Below, one piece after another: positions 30,566-39,056 of a DNA stretch of 64,000 nucleotides. The stretch's first letter is position 1. Each line of letters starts with the position of its first letter. The position numbers and the translations under genes were made by a program. Source of the stretch: Demequina phytophila (GTDB lineage: Bacteria > Actinomycetota > Actinomycetes > Actinomycetales > Demequinaceae); contig NZ_BBLW01000008.1 of assembly GCF_000971135.1 (NCBI RefSeq), positions 152,844 to 216,843 on the forward strand, read 5' to 3'. The notes beneath the pieces were generated by a model. The model was not told where the DNA came from and made no database searches. It saw only the letters and a list, made by a program, of their open reading frames with translations.

Positions 30566-30621
30566 TCGCAACGGGTGGTCCTGGCGCGTCCGCCGCCCCG
30601 CCTGCCAGGTAGCATGCGGGC

Positions 30622-31614
30622 ATGGAACCGGTCGCCCGCGTCAAGCTCGCCGACGTCGCCCGCCGCGCGGGGGTCTCGGTCGCGACGGTGTCCAAGGTGG
30701 TGAACGGCCGGTACGGGGTGTCGAAGGACACCATCGCCCGCGTCCAGGAGGTGATCGACGAGCTCGGCTACGCCGGCAACCTCTCCGCGGCCGCGCTGCG
30801 CGGGCAGCGCACCAACGTCCTCGGCATCCTGGTGGGCGGCTTCGAGCCGTTCTCCGCCGAGCTGATGAAGGGCGCCTGGGCGGGGGCCGAGGGCAGCGGC
30901 TACGAGCTCCTCGCGCACTCCGGCGGCCACGGCCACGGCTGGGAGCGCCGCTCCCTCGCGCGGCTGGGAGGCACACTCATCGACGGCGCGATCCTGGTCA
31001 CCCCCACGGTGCTCAACACCGCGACCGGCGTGCCGGTGGTCGCGATCGACCCGCACTACGGGCCGTCGTCGCTCCCGACCGTCGACTCCGACAACTACGG
31101 CGGCGCGCGCGCCGCGACGGACCACCTGATCGCGCTGGGGCACCGCCGCATCGGCTTCCTGGGAGGCCGCCGCGACCTCGACTCGGGGCGCCGCCGCGAG
31201 GACGGCTTCCGCGACGCGATGGCGGCCGCGGGCGTCGAGGTCGACGAGGACCTGGTGGTGGAGACCAGCTACGAGCCCGAGCTCGCCGCCGCGGCCGCCG
31301 AGTCGATGCTGAGCGTCCCCCAGCCCCCGACCGCGATCTTCGCGGCCAACGACACCACGGCGCTCGCCGTCATGGACGTCGCGGCGGACCTGGGGATCTC
31401 CGTCCCGCACGAGCTGTCGGTGGTCGGCTTCGACGACATCCCCGAGGCCGCCGGGGCGGACGTGCCCCTCACCACCGTCCGCCAACCTCTCCAGGCCATG
31501 GGCGCGGAGGCGATGGAGATGCTGCTCCTGCTGGTGCGCGGCGAGCAGTGCGAGCAGCACGTCCGCATGGACACCGAGCTGGTGGTGCGCGCCTCGACGG
31601 CCCCGCCGCGCTGA
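30622..31614 (+). CDS. LacI family transcriptional regulator
   Basis: A 330-aa repressor. The N-terminal HTH (VKLADVARRAGVSVATVSKV) and hinge helix (NLSAAALRGQRTN) precede a periplasmic-binding-protein-like effector domain (IFAANDTTALAVMDVAADLG, VVGFDDIPEA). It is divergent from the ABC/GH3 operon and probably binds the palindrome at 30546-30565. Confidence 0.92.
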   Translation: MEPVARVKLADVARRAGVSVATVSKVVNGRYGVSKDTIARVQEVIDELGYAGNLSAAALRGQRTNVLGILVGGFEPFSAELMKGAWAGAEGSGYELLAHSGGHGHGWERRSLARLGGTLIDGAILVTPTVLNTATGVPVVAIDPHYGPSSLPTVDSDNYGGARAATDHLIALGHRRIGFLGGRRDLDSGRRREDGFRDAMAAAGVEVDEDLVVETSYEPELAAAAAESMLSVPQPPTAIFAANDTTALAVMDVAADLGISVPHELSVVGFDDIPEAAGADVPLTTVRQPLQAMGAEAMEMLLLLVRGEQCEQHVRMDTELVVRASTAPPR

Positions 31615-31638
31615 CCATCCGGCCCGCACCGCCCACGC

Positions 31639-31707
31639 CCAGGCGCGCTATGGGGAACTCAGCGACGCAATCGACAGATCGTCGCGCGCTGCGGGGAACT
31701 GAGCGAC
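31639..31707. repeat. short tandem-type direct repeat
   Basis: Two near-identical ~25-bp units, GCGCGCTATGGGGAACTCAG and GCGCGCTGCGGGGAACTGAG, each followed by CGACG and spaced ~42 bp apart. They lie in the ~100-bp gap between the convergent LacI and glycosyltransferase genes. The function is unknown. Confidence 0.6.
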
Positions 31708-31715
31708 GTCGCGCC

Positions 31716-32852
31716 CTAGACGCCGTAGACCTCGAGCACCTTCGCGCCCACCACCTCGACATCGAACTGCTGGACGTGCTCGGCCTGCTCGGCGTGGATC
31801 TCCGCCCGCAGCGCCGGATCCTCGATGAGCCGCAGCAGCGCCTGCGCGAACACGTCGGCGTCGCGCGCGTCCACGCTCACGTCGGGTCGCGCCCCGATCA
31901 CGGACAGGTACCCCGGGTTCGCGCCCGCGAGCACCACGCCGTCGCCGCGACCGGCCAGCGAGGCCATCGCCTCGACCAGCACGATCCCGAAGCTCTCGCC
32001 GCCCGTCGCCGGGAACACCGCGATGTCGGCGTCCGCGTAGAACGCGGCCTTGTCCTCCTCCGCGACGAAGCCCGCGAGCGACACATGCGACAGCCCGCTC
32101 ACCTCGACCGCCGCCTCGAGATCGCCCCACAGCGGCCCGCGACCGCCGATCCGCACCTCGAGCCGCTCCCGCACCTCGTCCGGGAGCGCGTCGAGCGCGC
32201 GGATCAGCTCGAGGACGCCCTTGCGCTCGACCAGCCGGCCTAGGAACGCGACCACCAGACGCCCGCCGTCGCCGGGCACGGGGGCCGCAGCGGCAGCCGC
32301 CGCCGAGAACCCGCGCACGTCCACCGGGCACGGCACCACCACGGCAGAGATCCCGAACGCGGACGCCGCGAACTCGCGCGCCGGCTCGGACACCGCCATG
32401 AAGGCGTCGAACCTCCGCAGGTTCCCCCGCAGCCACCGCCCGAGCATGTGCGTGCCCGCGGAGGACACCTTGCCGTCGGGAAGGATGTGGAAGGTGCCCA
32501 CGATCCTCACGGACCGCGCCTGCAGCCTGCGCGCCTCGTCCACGACGCGCGCCGCGAACAGCGGCGAGTGCGGGATCTGCACGTGGATGACGTCGTAGCG
32601 CTCGCGCTCCAGGAGCCCCCGCAGAGCCCGCCGCGACGTCGCCAGCGGGATCCGCAGCCCGTTGCCGTTGAACTGCACGCCCACGTTCCGCGCAACCGAA
32701 TGCACCGTCACGTCGTCGCGCGGCGACGCCGAGGAGCACAGCACGTGGACCTCGTGGCCCGCCCGCGTCAGGTACCCCGCGAGCGTGAGGACGTACTGCT
32801 GCACCCCGTCGGGCCGGTCGATCGAGTCGTCCAGCACCAGCGCGACCTTCAA
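31716..32852 (-). CDS. GT4 family glycosyltransferase
   Basis: A 378-aa GT-B retaining glycosyltransferase. The N-terminal DRPDGVQQYVLTLAGYLTRA and HVQIPHSPLFAARVV, and the C-terminal FLGRLVERKGVLELIRALD and FPATGGESFGIVLVEAMAS (the E-x7-E nucleotide-sugar motif), resemble PimA-like and other phosphatidylinositol or lipid glycosyltransferases. The acceptor is not readable. The TTG start lies one base after the ccsB stop, so it may be read with the cytochrome operon. Confidence 0.83.
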   Translation of the reverse strand: MKVALVLDDSIDRPDGVQQYVLTLAGYLTRAGHEVHVLCSSASPRDDVTVHSVARNVGVQFNGNGLRIPLATSRRALRGLLERERYDVIHVQIPHSPLFAARVVDEARRLQARSVRIVGTFHILPDGKVSSAGTHMLGRWLRGNLRRFDAFMAVSEPAREFAASAFGISAVVVPCPVDVRGFSAAAAAAAPVPGDGGRLVVAFLGRLVERKGVLELIRALDALPDEVRERLEVRIGGRGPLWGDLEAAVEVSGLSHVSLAGFVAEEDKAAFYADADIAVFPATGGESFGIVLVEAMASLAGRGDGVVLAGANPGYLSVIGARPDVSVDARDADVFAQALLRLIEDPALRAEIHAEQAEHVQQFDVEVVGAKVLEVYGV

Positions 32853-32853
32853 C

Positions 32854-33828
32854 TCATGACCCCGCGTAGGTGTGCAGGCCCTGGAAGAACAGGTTGACCA
32901 CGGTGAAGTTCATGATGAGCGCGGTGAAGCCGGCGATCGCCAACCACGCGCTGCGGCGCCCGGCCCAGCCCTGCGTGGTGCGCGCGTGCAGGTACGCCGC
33001 GTACAGCACCCAGATGACGAACGACCAGACCTCCTTGGGATCCCAGCCCCAGTAGCGGCCCCACGCGTGCTCGGCCCAGATCGCGCCGGCCATCACGGTG
33101 AACGTCCACAACACGAACCCGACGGCGTTGAGCCGGAAGGAGAGCGCCTCGAGGTTCGCGGCGGTGGGGACGGCCTCGAGCCAACGGAAGCGCGTCCCAC
33201 CCCAGCGCACGTCGCGGTCGCGCGAGTCGCGCATCAGTTGGAGCACGGTCGCGATGAAGGACACCGCGAAGATGCCCGTCACGATGGTCGCGATCGACAC
33301 GTGGATGACCAGCCAGTAGCTCTGCAACGCCGGCGGCAGCGTGTCGACGTCCTTGTAGAGCACCGTGAGAGCGAGGCCGAGCGACACCGTCGCGAGGCCC
33401 GTGACGCCGGCGCCCAGGAACGCGACGTCGCGCTTGCGCTGCAGGACCAGGTACGCGACCACCGCGAAGAACGAGCCAGAGATCGTGTACTCGTACATGT
33501 TCGACCACGGCACGTGGCCCGCGTCGAGCCCGCGCGCGAGCAGGCCCACGCCGTGGAGCACCGCGCCCATGAAGGTGGTCGCCTTGGCGATGCCGGCCGC
33601 CTTGGCCGCACGGCCTCCCGGGGACGATGCGACGGGCGCCTCGGCGACCGGCAGCCCGTGGGCGGGGGCCGGGGCCCCGACCGCGACGGCCTCGCGGGCG
33701 GCGGAGCGGGCCGCCGCCTTGTCGTCGGCGACGCGCGCCAACCGGATCGCGTGCGCGACCATGGCGATCGCGTACAGCACCGTGGCGCCGCCGAGCGCCA
33801 TCACGCTCAGGTCGCTCAGGTTGTTCAT
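32854..33828 (-). CDS. ccsB: cytochrome c biogenesis protein CcsB/ResC
   Basis: A 324-aa membrane protein of the system II cytochrome c heme-attachment machinery. The heme-handling WWD motif is seen as WGRYWGWDPKEVWSFVIWV near the C-terminus, and there are about eight helices with conserved histidines. The ATG overlaps the resB stop (ATGA). It works with ResB to carry heme to apocytochromes. Confidence 0.92.
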   Translation of the reverse strand: MNNLSDLSVMALGGATVLYAIAMVAHAIRLARVADDKAAARSAAREAVAVGAPAPAHGLPVAEAPVASSPGGRAAKAAGIAKATTFMGAVLHGVGLLARGLDAGHVPWSNMYEYTISGSFFAVVAYLVLQRKRDVAFLGAGVTGLATVSLGLALTVLYKDVDTLPPALQSYWLVIHVSIATIVTGIFAVSFIATVLQLMRDSRDRDVRWGGTRFRWLEAVPTAANLEALSFRLNAVGFVLWTFTVMAGAIWAEHAWGRYWGWDPKEVWSFVIWVLYAAYLHARTTQGWAGRRSAWLAIAGFTALIMNFTVVNLFFQGLHTYAGS

Positions 33829-35435
33829 GCGTCTTCCCTCTCCTCCGCGCCCGGGGCGGGCGCGCGGCCCACGGCCGCGGCCATCGCGCGTTCGAGGGCC
33901 GCGCCGACCCCCGTGTCGTGCGCGGGGGCGTACGCGGCTCCGGTGACCACTGTAGTTCCGTCCTCCGACGTCGCGACCAGCCAGACCTTGCGCCGCGACG
34001 CGAACAGCGAGGTGGCGAGGCCGGCGAGGGTGAGCACCGCCGCGGTGAGCAGCCACGGTAGGGACGGGTCGGCGCGCAGGTCGAACGCGCCGTAACGCGG
34101 GAGCGAGTCGAAGCTCACGGTGCCGAGCCCGTCGGGCAGCTCGACGGTCTCCCCGAGCGCGAGGCGCAGGGTCACGGGCTGGCCGTCCTCGTCCTGCACG
34201 GGGCTGAGCCGCGACTCGTCGAGCCGATAGACGTTCTGCGGGACCCCCTCGTCGAGGCCCAGGTCACCGGTGTACGCGAGCATCTCGATCACCGGGTTGG
34301 CGGGGTCGGGGTGGATCGACGCCACGGCGAACGGCCCCTCGAGGAACGTCGGGTACAGCGTCGCCTTGAAGCCCAGCTGCTCGCCGGTCGTGACGTCGGG
34401 AGCCTTGATCACGCCGGTCGACGTGTACGCAGCGTCCTGCGCGAGGAACACCACCGGACCGGAGAAGGCGACCTCGCCGGCGGCGTCGCGCACGGTGATG
34501 ACGGGCGCGTAGCCGTTGCCCTGCAGGTAGATCTTCGCGTCGCCCGACTCGAGCGGGTGGTTGACCGAGATCTCCTCCGCGGCCGCGTCCCGACCGGGCT
34601 CGGTGAACGTCACGTTCGCCTGGAAGTGCAGCGGCCGGCCGGTGTCGGAGAACTCTGCGTCGAGCGAGTCGAGGCGCAGCGTGAACGGGTCGAGGTCCGC
34701 GGGGTCGAAGAGCGAGCCCGAGGAGAAGGTGTCGTACGCGGCGACGGCGTTGGTGAAGGAGCGGCCCTCCACCACGATCGCCTGCCCGCGGTACGTGAAC
34801 AGCGTCCCGTACGCGACCGCGATCAGCACGGCGACCAGGGAGGCGTGGAAAACCAGGTTGCCCAGCTCGCGCACGTGGCCCGTCTCCGCCGCGAGCGCGA
34901 CCGACCCGTCCTTGCGCCGGTCGATCCGCACGCGGTACCCGGTGAGCGCGCCCGCCCGGCCCGTGCGGGGGCGAAGCGCGGCGCGGGCCCTCGCCAGAGC
35001 ATCGTCCACCGTCACGTCGGCGGTCTCCGGCCCCGCGCCCTCGTAGCGGGCGAGCGAGCGAGGCGTGGCCGCGATGGGGCGGCGCAGCTCGCGCCAGTGG
35101 TGGAGCGCGCGCGGGGCGATGCAGCCGATCAGTGACGCGAAGAGCAGCAGGTAGATCGCGGTGAACCAGGCTGAGCCGAACACGTCGAGAAAGCCCGTCG
35201 CGTCGAGCATGGGACCCCAGAAGGGGTTGTCGGCGACGAACTGGCGCGTCGCGGCGGCGTCCTGCGGCCACTGCGGCAGCACCGAGCCGGGGATCGACGC
35301 GAGCGCGAGGAGGAGGAGCAGGATGAGCGCGACGCGCATCGACGTGACCTGCCGCCAGATCCACCGCAGCCAGCCCCGGAACCCGAGCCGCGGTGCGGCC
35401 GGCACCACGTAGTTGTCGAGCTTGACGCGCGCCAT
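33825..35435 (-). CDS. resB: cytochrome c biogenesis protein ResB
   Basis: A 536-aa partner of CcsB. N-terminal helices (SMRVALILLLLLALASIPGS then a second) are followed by a large extracytoplasmic domain and a C-terminal helix. The phrase SIPGSVLPQWPQD is typical of ResB. Its ATG overlaps the ccdA stop (TGATG). The four genes resA-ccdA-resB-ccsB form one leftward operon. Confidence 0.9.
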   Translation of the reverse strand: MARVKLDNYVVPAAPRLGFRGWLRWIWRQVTSMRVALILLLLLALASIPGSVLPQWPQDAAATRQFVADNPFWGPMLDATGFLDVFGSAWFTAIYLLLFASLIGCIAPRALHHWRELRRPIAATPRSLARYEGAGPETADVTVDDALARARAALRPRTGRAGALTGYRVRIDRRKDGSVALAAETGHVRELGNLVFHASLVAVLIAVAYGTLFTYRGQAIVVEGRSFTNAVAAYDTFSSGSLFDPADLDPFTLRLDSLDAEFSDTGRPLHFQANVTFTEPGRDAAAEEISVNHPLESGDAKIYLQGNGYAPVITVRDAAGEVAFSGPVVFLAQDAAYTSTGVIKAPDVTTGEQLGFKATLYPTFLEGPFAVASIHPDPANPVIEMLAYTGDLGLDEGVPQNVYRLDESRLSPVQDEDGQPVTLRLALGETVELPDGLGTVSFDSLPRYGAFDLRADPSLPWLLTAAVLTLAGLATSLFASRRKVWLVATSEDGTTVVTGAAYAPAHDTGVGAALERAMAAAVGRAPAPGAEEREDA

Positions 35436-36196
35436 CAGACGGCCACCCAGAAGGAGTCGATCCAGCCCTGCAGCTGCGCGGTCAGGCTGTCCCACAGGCC
35501 CGTCACCAGCAGCACGCCGAGCACGATCAGCATCGCGCCGCCGACCCGCATGAGCGCGAGGCGGTGGCGGCGCAGCCAGCCGAGGACCTTGCCCGATCGC
35601 TCGAACAGGACCGCGAGCAGCACGAACGGCAGGCCCAGCCCCACGCAGTACGCGACCGCGAGCGCGACGCCGCGACCCTGGGTCGCCTCGGACAGCCCGA
35701 GCGTGTACACGGCCGCGAGCGTGGGGCCGATGCACGGCGTCCAGCCGAGCCCGAACGCCACCCCGAGCACGGGGGCGCCGGCGAGTCCGGCGGTGGGGCT
35801 GACATGGAGGCGCTTCTCCGTCTGGAGGAACGGCAGCGCGCCCATGAAGGCGAAGCCGAGCAGGATGATCACCACCCCGAGCAGGCGCGTGATGAGCGTG
35901 AGGTACGGCGCGAGGGCGGCGCCGAGCGACGAGGCGAGGAAGCCGAACGTCACGAACACCGCCGAGAAGCCGAGCACGAACAGCAGCGCCCCGATCACCA
36001 GCTTGGGCTTCGACGCCTTGCCGGTGCCGCCCGCGCCCGCCATGCCGGACACGTAGCCGAGGTAGCCGGGGACGAGCGGCACCACGCACGGGGACGCGAA
36101 GCTCACCAGGCCGGCGAGCACCGCGACGGGGACCGCGAGCAGCATCGACCCCGAGAGCGCCACGCCCGCGAAGGACACGTCCGCGGCCAGCGGCAT
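35435..36196 (-). CDS. ccdA: thiol-disulfide electron carrier CcdA
   Basis: A 253-aa six-helix membrane protein that passes reducing equivalents from cytoplasmic thioredoxin to ResA. Redox cysteines sit in VSFASPCVVPLVPGYLGYVS and in FGLGWTPCIGPTLAAVYTL, the two CcdA/DsbD-beta signatures. One-base TGATG overlaps join it to resA and resB. Confidence 0.93.
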   Translation of the reverse strand: MPLAADVSFAGVALSGSMLLAVPVAVLAGLVSFASPCVVPLVPGYLGYVSGMAGAGGTGKASKPKLVIGALLFVLGFSAVFVTFGFLASSLGAALAPYLTLITRLLGVVIILLGFAFMGALPFLQTEKRLHVSPTAGLAGAPVLGVAFGLGWTPCIGPTLAAVYTLGLSEATQGRGVALAVAYCVGLGLPFVLLAVLFERSGKVLGWLRRHRLALMRVGGAMLIVLGVLLVTGLWDSLTAQLQGWIDSFWVAV

Positions 36197-36771
36197 CACG
36201 CGTCGCCCTCGGGGGCCGCGGTCCCGGCGGCCTCCTCGATGAGGGACTTCAGCGTCGACGGGTCGGCGGTGCCGATCACGCGGGCGTGCAGGTTCCCGTC
36301 GGGGTCGATCACGAGCGTGGTGGGGACCGCGTTCATCGCGACCAGGCCCTGGAGGGTCGCGGTGGCGGCGCCGTCTGTGTCGTCGATGGACGGGTATTCG
36401 ATGCCGAAGGTGCGGTCGAAGGCCTCGACCGTCGGCGCATCGTCCCGACCGTTGACGCCGAGGACCTGGACGTCGTCGCGCGCGTCGAGCTCCGCGAGGT
36501 CCGGCGCCTCCGCCCGGCACGGCGGGCAGGATGCGTACCAGACGTTCACCAGCACCACCTGGCCGCGATAGTCCTCGACGTCGACGGGCTCTCCGGCGAA
36601 GTCCGTGCCCGCGAGCGCGACGGCGGGGCCATCGTCCATCACGGTGACCGTGCCGTCGCCCGAGACGTACCCCGGGGACTCCGCGGCGTCGCCCGGCGCG
36701 CACCCGACGAGCGTGAGCACGATCGCGACCAGCACCGCCGCGAAGATCGCGATGCGCGCGGCAGGCCTCAT
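36196..36771 (-). CDS. resA: ResA/TlpA-type thiol-disulfide lipoprotein
   Basis: A 191-aa membrane-anchored thioredoxin-fold protein that reduces apocytochrome c before heme attachment. The lipobox LTLVGCAPG is near residue 24. The active site is WYASCPPCRAEAPDL near residue 79. The typical cis-Pro region follows (AMNAVPTTLVIDPDG). The start overlaps the phosphatase stop (ATGA). Confidence 0.9.
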   Translation of the reverse strand: MRPAARIAIFAAVLVAIVLTLVGCAPGDAAESPGYVSGDGTVTVMDDGPAVALAGTDFAGEPVDVEDYRGQVVLVNVWYASCPPCRAEAPDLAELDARDDVQVLGVNGRDDAPTVEAFDRTFGIEYPSIDDTDGAATATLQGLVAMNAVPTTLVIDPDGNLHARVIGTADPSTLKSLIEEAAGTAAPEGDA

Positions 36772-37385
36772 CGGGGCACCTCGATATGGGCGGCCGGCGC
36801 CTGGTAGCCCGCGAAGCGGATCTCCTCGCCATCGACGTCGAAGCTCGTGAGCGAGGCGAGGGCGCACTCGCGCGACCGGGGGTCGTGGACATACGAGCGG
36901 CCCTCGGCGGAGCAGCGCGCGACCCAGATGGGCAGCTGGTGGCTCACCATGACCGTCTCCGAGCCGGGGTTCGCTGCGGCCGCGTCGATGATCGCGGCCC
37001 GCATGCGCGCGGACTGCTCCTTGTACGACTCTCCCCAGGAGGGCCGGAACGGGTTGCGCAGCAGCCACCAGTTGCGAGGGTGGAGCAGGCTGCGGGGCGA
37101 CGGGGTGGGGCCGCCGGCGAACGCGTTGTCGGCCTCGATGATGCGGTCCTCGGTCGCGATCTCCAGCCCGAAGGCGGCGGCGACGGGAGCCGCAGTCTGC
37201 TGCGCACGCAGCAGCGGCGAGGCGACCACGCGTCCCACCTGGGCACCGGTGGCGACCAGGTGGTCAGCAACGGCCTGCGCCATGCGCTCGCCCGCCTCGG
37301 AGAGGCGGAACTCCGGCAGCCGGCCGTACAGCACCCCGTCGGGGTTGTGGACATGGCCGTGGCGGAGGACGTGCACGCGGGACAT
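36768..37385 (-). CDS. histidine phosphatase family protein
   Basis: A 205-aa phosphoglycerate-mutase-like protein. The phospho-accepting histidine is in VHVLRHGHVHNP at the N-terminus and the second catalytic histidine in MVSHQLPIW. In actinobacteria this gene often precedes resA, as here. The substrate is unknown. Confidence 0.87.
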   Translation of the reverse strand: MSRVHVLRHGHVHNPDGVLYGRLPEFRLSEAGERMAQAVADHLVATGAQVGRVVASPLLRAQQTAAPVAAAFGLEIATEDRIIEADNAFAGGPTPSPRSLLHPRNWWLLRNPFRPSWGESYKEQSARMRAAIIDAAAANPGSETVMVSHQLPIWVARCSAEGRSYVHDPRSRECALASLTSFDVDGEEIRFAGYQAPAAHIEVPR

Positions 37386-37404
37386 GCGACCTATTGTCAC
37401 CCGG

Positions 37405-37641
37405 CTACGCGAGGGCTTTGCGCAGTCGCTCGGGGTCGATGCGCCAGAATCCCACGGTCTGCCCGTCGACGGTGGCGACCGGGATGTCGTCGGTGTAGCG
37501 GGCCCGCAGCCCGGGATCGGAGTCGATGTCGACCTCGACCCACTCCTCGCCGGCCTCCGCGCACACCTGATGGACGATGCTGCGGGCGTCCACGCACAGG
37601 TGGCAGCCCTCGCGGGTGTACAGGGTGACGCGGGCGGGCAT
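37405..37641 (-). CDS. glutaredoxin family protein
   Basis: A 78-aa thioredoxin-fold protein with redox motif CHLC in LYTREGCHLCVDAR, cis-Pro in DDIPVATVDG and a short C-terminal helix. It belongs to the DUF836-like glutaredoxin group often found near this phosphatase and resA. It is probably cotranscribed with them, 19 bp upstream. Confidence 0.87.
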   Translation of the reverse strand: MPARVTLYTREGCHLCVDARSIVHQVCAEAGEEWVEVDIDSDPGLRARYTDDIPVATVDGQTVGFWRIDPERLRKALA

Positions 37642-37697
37642 GAGTCCAGGATAGGGAGCGCACGAGCGCGCCCCGCGCCTCTCGCTACAGTTGAGGC

Positions 37698-38555
37698 GTG
37701 ACCCCGGACCACGAGAGCGCGCAGACCCGGGTCGCCGCGTTCTTCGACGTCGACAACACGGTGATCCGCGGTGCGAGCTCGTTCCACATCGCGCGCGGCC
37801 TCTGGCAGCGCGACTACTTCAGCCTCAAGGACATCCTCGCGCTGTTCTACGAGCAGTCGACGTACGTGCTGTTCGGGGAGTCCAAGGACCAGATGGACCG
37901 GATCCGCGAGCACGGCCTCGGGATCATCAAGGGCTGGTCGGTCGCGGAGATGACCGCCGTGGCCGAGGAGGTCTACGACGAGCTGCTCGCCAGCCGCGTC
38001 TACCCCGGCACCAAGGCGATCATCGACGAGCATCTCGCGCTGGGTCACGAGGTGTGGTTCGTGACGGCCTCGCCCATCGAGATCGGGCGCCTCATCGCGC
38101 GGCGCATCGGCGCGACCGGGGCGCTCGGGACCGTCGCCGAGCACGAGGGCGGCCACTACACGGGCCGGCTCGAGAGCGACTTCCTCCACGGCCCCGCCAA
38201 GGCGACGGCGGTGCGGGCGCTCGCCGCGGAGCGCGGGCTGGACCTGGAGGCGAGCTTCGCGTACGGCGACTCGGTCAACGACGCATCGATGCTCGCGGCG
38301 GTGGGCCACCCGTGCACCATCAACCCCGACCCGAAGATGCGCCGCCTCGCGAACCAGCGTGGCTGGCCGTCGCGAGAGTTCCGCAAGCGCCGCAAGAGCG
38401 GCCGCCGCGGAATCGTGAAGTCCTCCGTGACCGGCGCGGCCTGGGTGACCATCCAGGTCAGCCGCGGCGTCAAGGGCGCGTGCCGCGGCCTGCTGCGCCG
38501 CGGCCGCCGCTCCCCCGGGACAGACGCGCACGCCGAGGCCGCCCGCGACCTGTAG
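37698..38555 (+). CDS. HAD-IB family phosphatase (SerB-like)
   Basis: A 285-aa haloacid-dehalogenase hydrolase. Motif I is FFDVDNTVIRG, where the second catalytic residue is Asn rather than Asp, as in actinobacterial HAD-IB proteins. Motif II is VTASPIEIG, and motif III/IV is YGDSVNDASMLAAVG. The C-terminal ~60 residues are Arg-rich and amphipathic. These are usually annotated as phosphoserine-phosphatase or lysophosphatidic acid phosphatase-like. The substrate is unknown. Confidence 0.85.
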   Translation: MTPDHESAQTRVAAFFDVDNTVIRGASSFHIARGLWQRDYFSLKDILALFYEQSTYVLFGESKDQMDRIREHGLGIIKGWSVAEMTAVAEEVYDELLASRVYPGTKAIIDEHLALGHEVWFVTASPIEIGRLIARRIGATGALGTVAEHEGGHYTGRLESDFLHGPAKATAVRALAAERGLDLEASFAYGDSVNDASMLAAVGHPCTINPDPKMRRLANQRGWPSREFRKRRKSGRRGIVKSSVTGAAWVTIQVSRGVKGACRGLLRRGRRSPGTDAHAEAARDL

Positions 38556-38584
38556 CCGCGCATCGTCCCGCGCGATCGCCCGCC

Positions 38585-38676
38585 TCCACACGGAATCTGC
38601 AACTGTACCCGTGCCAGTCGGGCGATGCGCCGCGAGTTGCATCAGGCGAGCGTTCACAACGAGGTAGGCGTGTGGA
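38585..38676. repeat. 92-bp dispersed repeat with TCCACAC/GTGTGGA ends, copy C
   Basis: Same family as 11020-11110 and 14521-14611. It begins TCCACACGGAATCTGCAACT and ends GTGTGGA. It lies just outside the genomic island, between the HAD gene and the original bS22 terminator. Confidence 0.78.
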
Positions 38677-38711
38677 GCGCGGTCGGGCGGGGTGACTCGG
38701 GAGGCCCCCGG

Positions 38712-38753
38712 AAAACGCGAAACGCCCGCCCCACCGCGAGGTGGAACGGGCGT
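38712..38753 (-). terminator. original bS22 transcription terminator (now stranded at attL)
   Basis: A hairpin with arms ACGCCCG at 38722-38728 and CGGGCGT at 38747-38753, plus an inner CCACC/GGTGG pair. On the minus strand it is followed by a GTTTTC run. It lies directly after the detached bS22 3' end at attL, so it was the gene's terminator before the island inserted. Confidence 0.7.
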
Positions 38754-38769
38754 GCGAAGCGCGAGGCGC

Positions 38770-38825
38770 TTACTTCTTGTTGCGGCGCTGGTGGCGCGTC
38801 TTGCGAAGCAGCTTGCGGTGCTTCT
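38770..38825. repeat. attL: 56-bp direct repeat (detached bS22 3' end)
   Basis: Identical to 61309-61364. It reads TTACTTCTTGTTGCGGCGCT onward on the plus strand. Identity stops at C/A on the left side and G/T on the right side. The sequence encodes the C-terminus RKLLRKTRHQRRNKK of bS22 on the minus strand but has no start upstream, so it is not expressed as a gene. Confidence 0.95.
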
Positions 38826-38907
38826 GACCGCCACTCAACCCACATCGGAACTGCCAGGCGAAACACCCACCACCAGGCGCTTTACCAAACCGTGATCGTG
38901 GCACGTC

Positions 38908-38925
38908 GATGCACAGGAGTGCATC
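38908..38925. repeat. short palindrome near attL
   Basis: GATGCAC, a 4-nt loop AGGA, then GTGCATC, about 130 bp upstream of the integrase. It could be an excisionase or regulator site or an RNA hairpin in the integrase leader. Nothing else shows its role. Confidence 0.4.
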
Positions 38926-39056
38926 AACGTGCACCTCGGAACGCACGCAGATCGCACGGCCCGACTCACACCCACGATCTCCCGCGACCGCTCGCCCACG
39001 GATGCCACGGTGGCCACATCGCGGCCGACCAGGCCGCCCAGTCGAGGGCAGGATCA

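Noticed and set aside
38761..38825. A second bS22 gene at attL
   Set aside because: Only the 3' 56 bp are present, with no start codon or ribosome-binding site; it is the detached end of the real gene at 61309-61407.
38625..39056. N-terminal extension of the integrase to an upstream start
   Set aside because: The extension would run through attL and has no integrase similarity. The ATG at 39057 has a ribosome-binding site and gives a normal-length recombinase.
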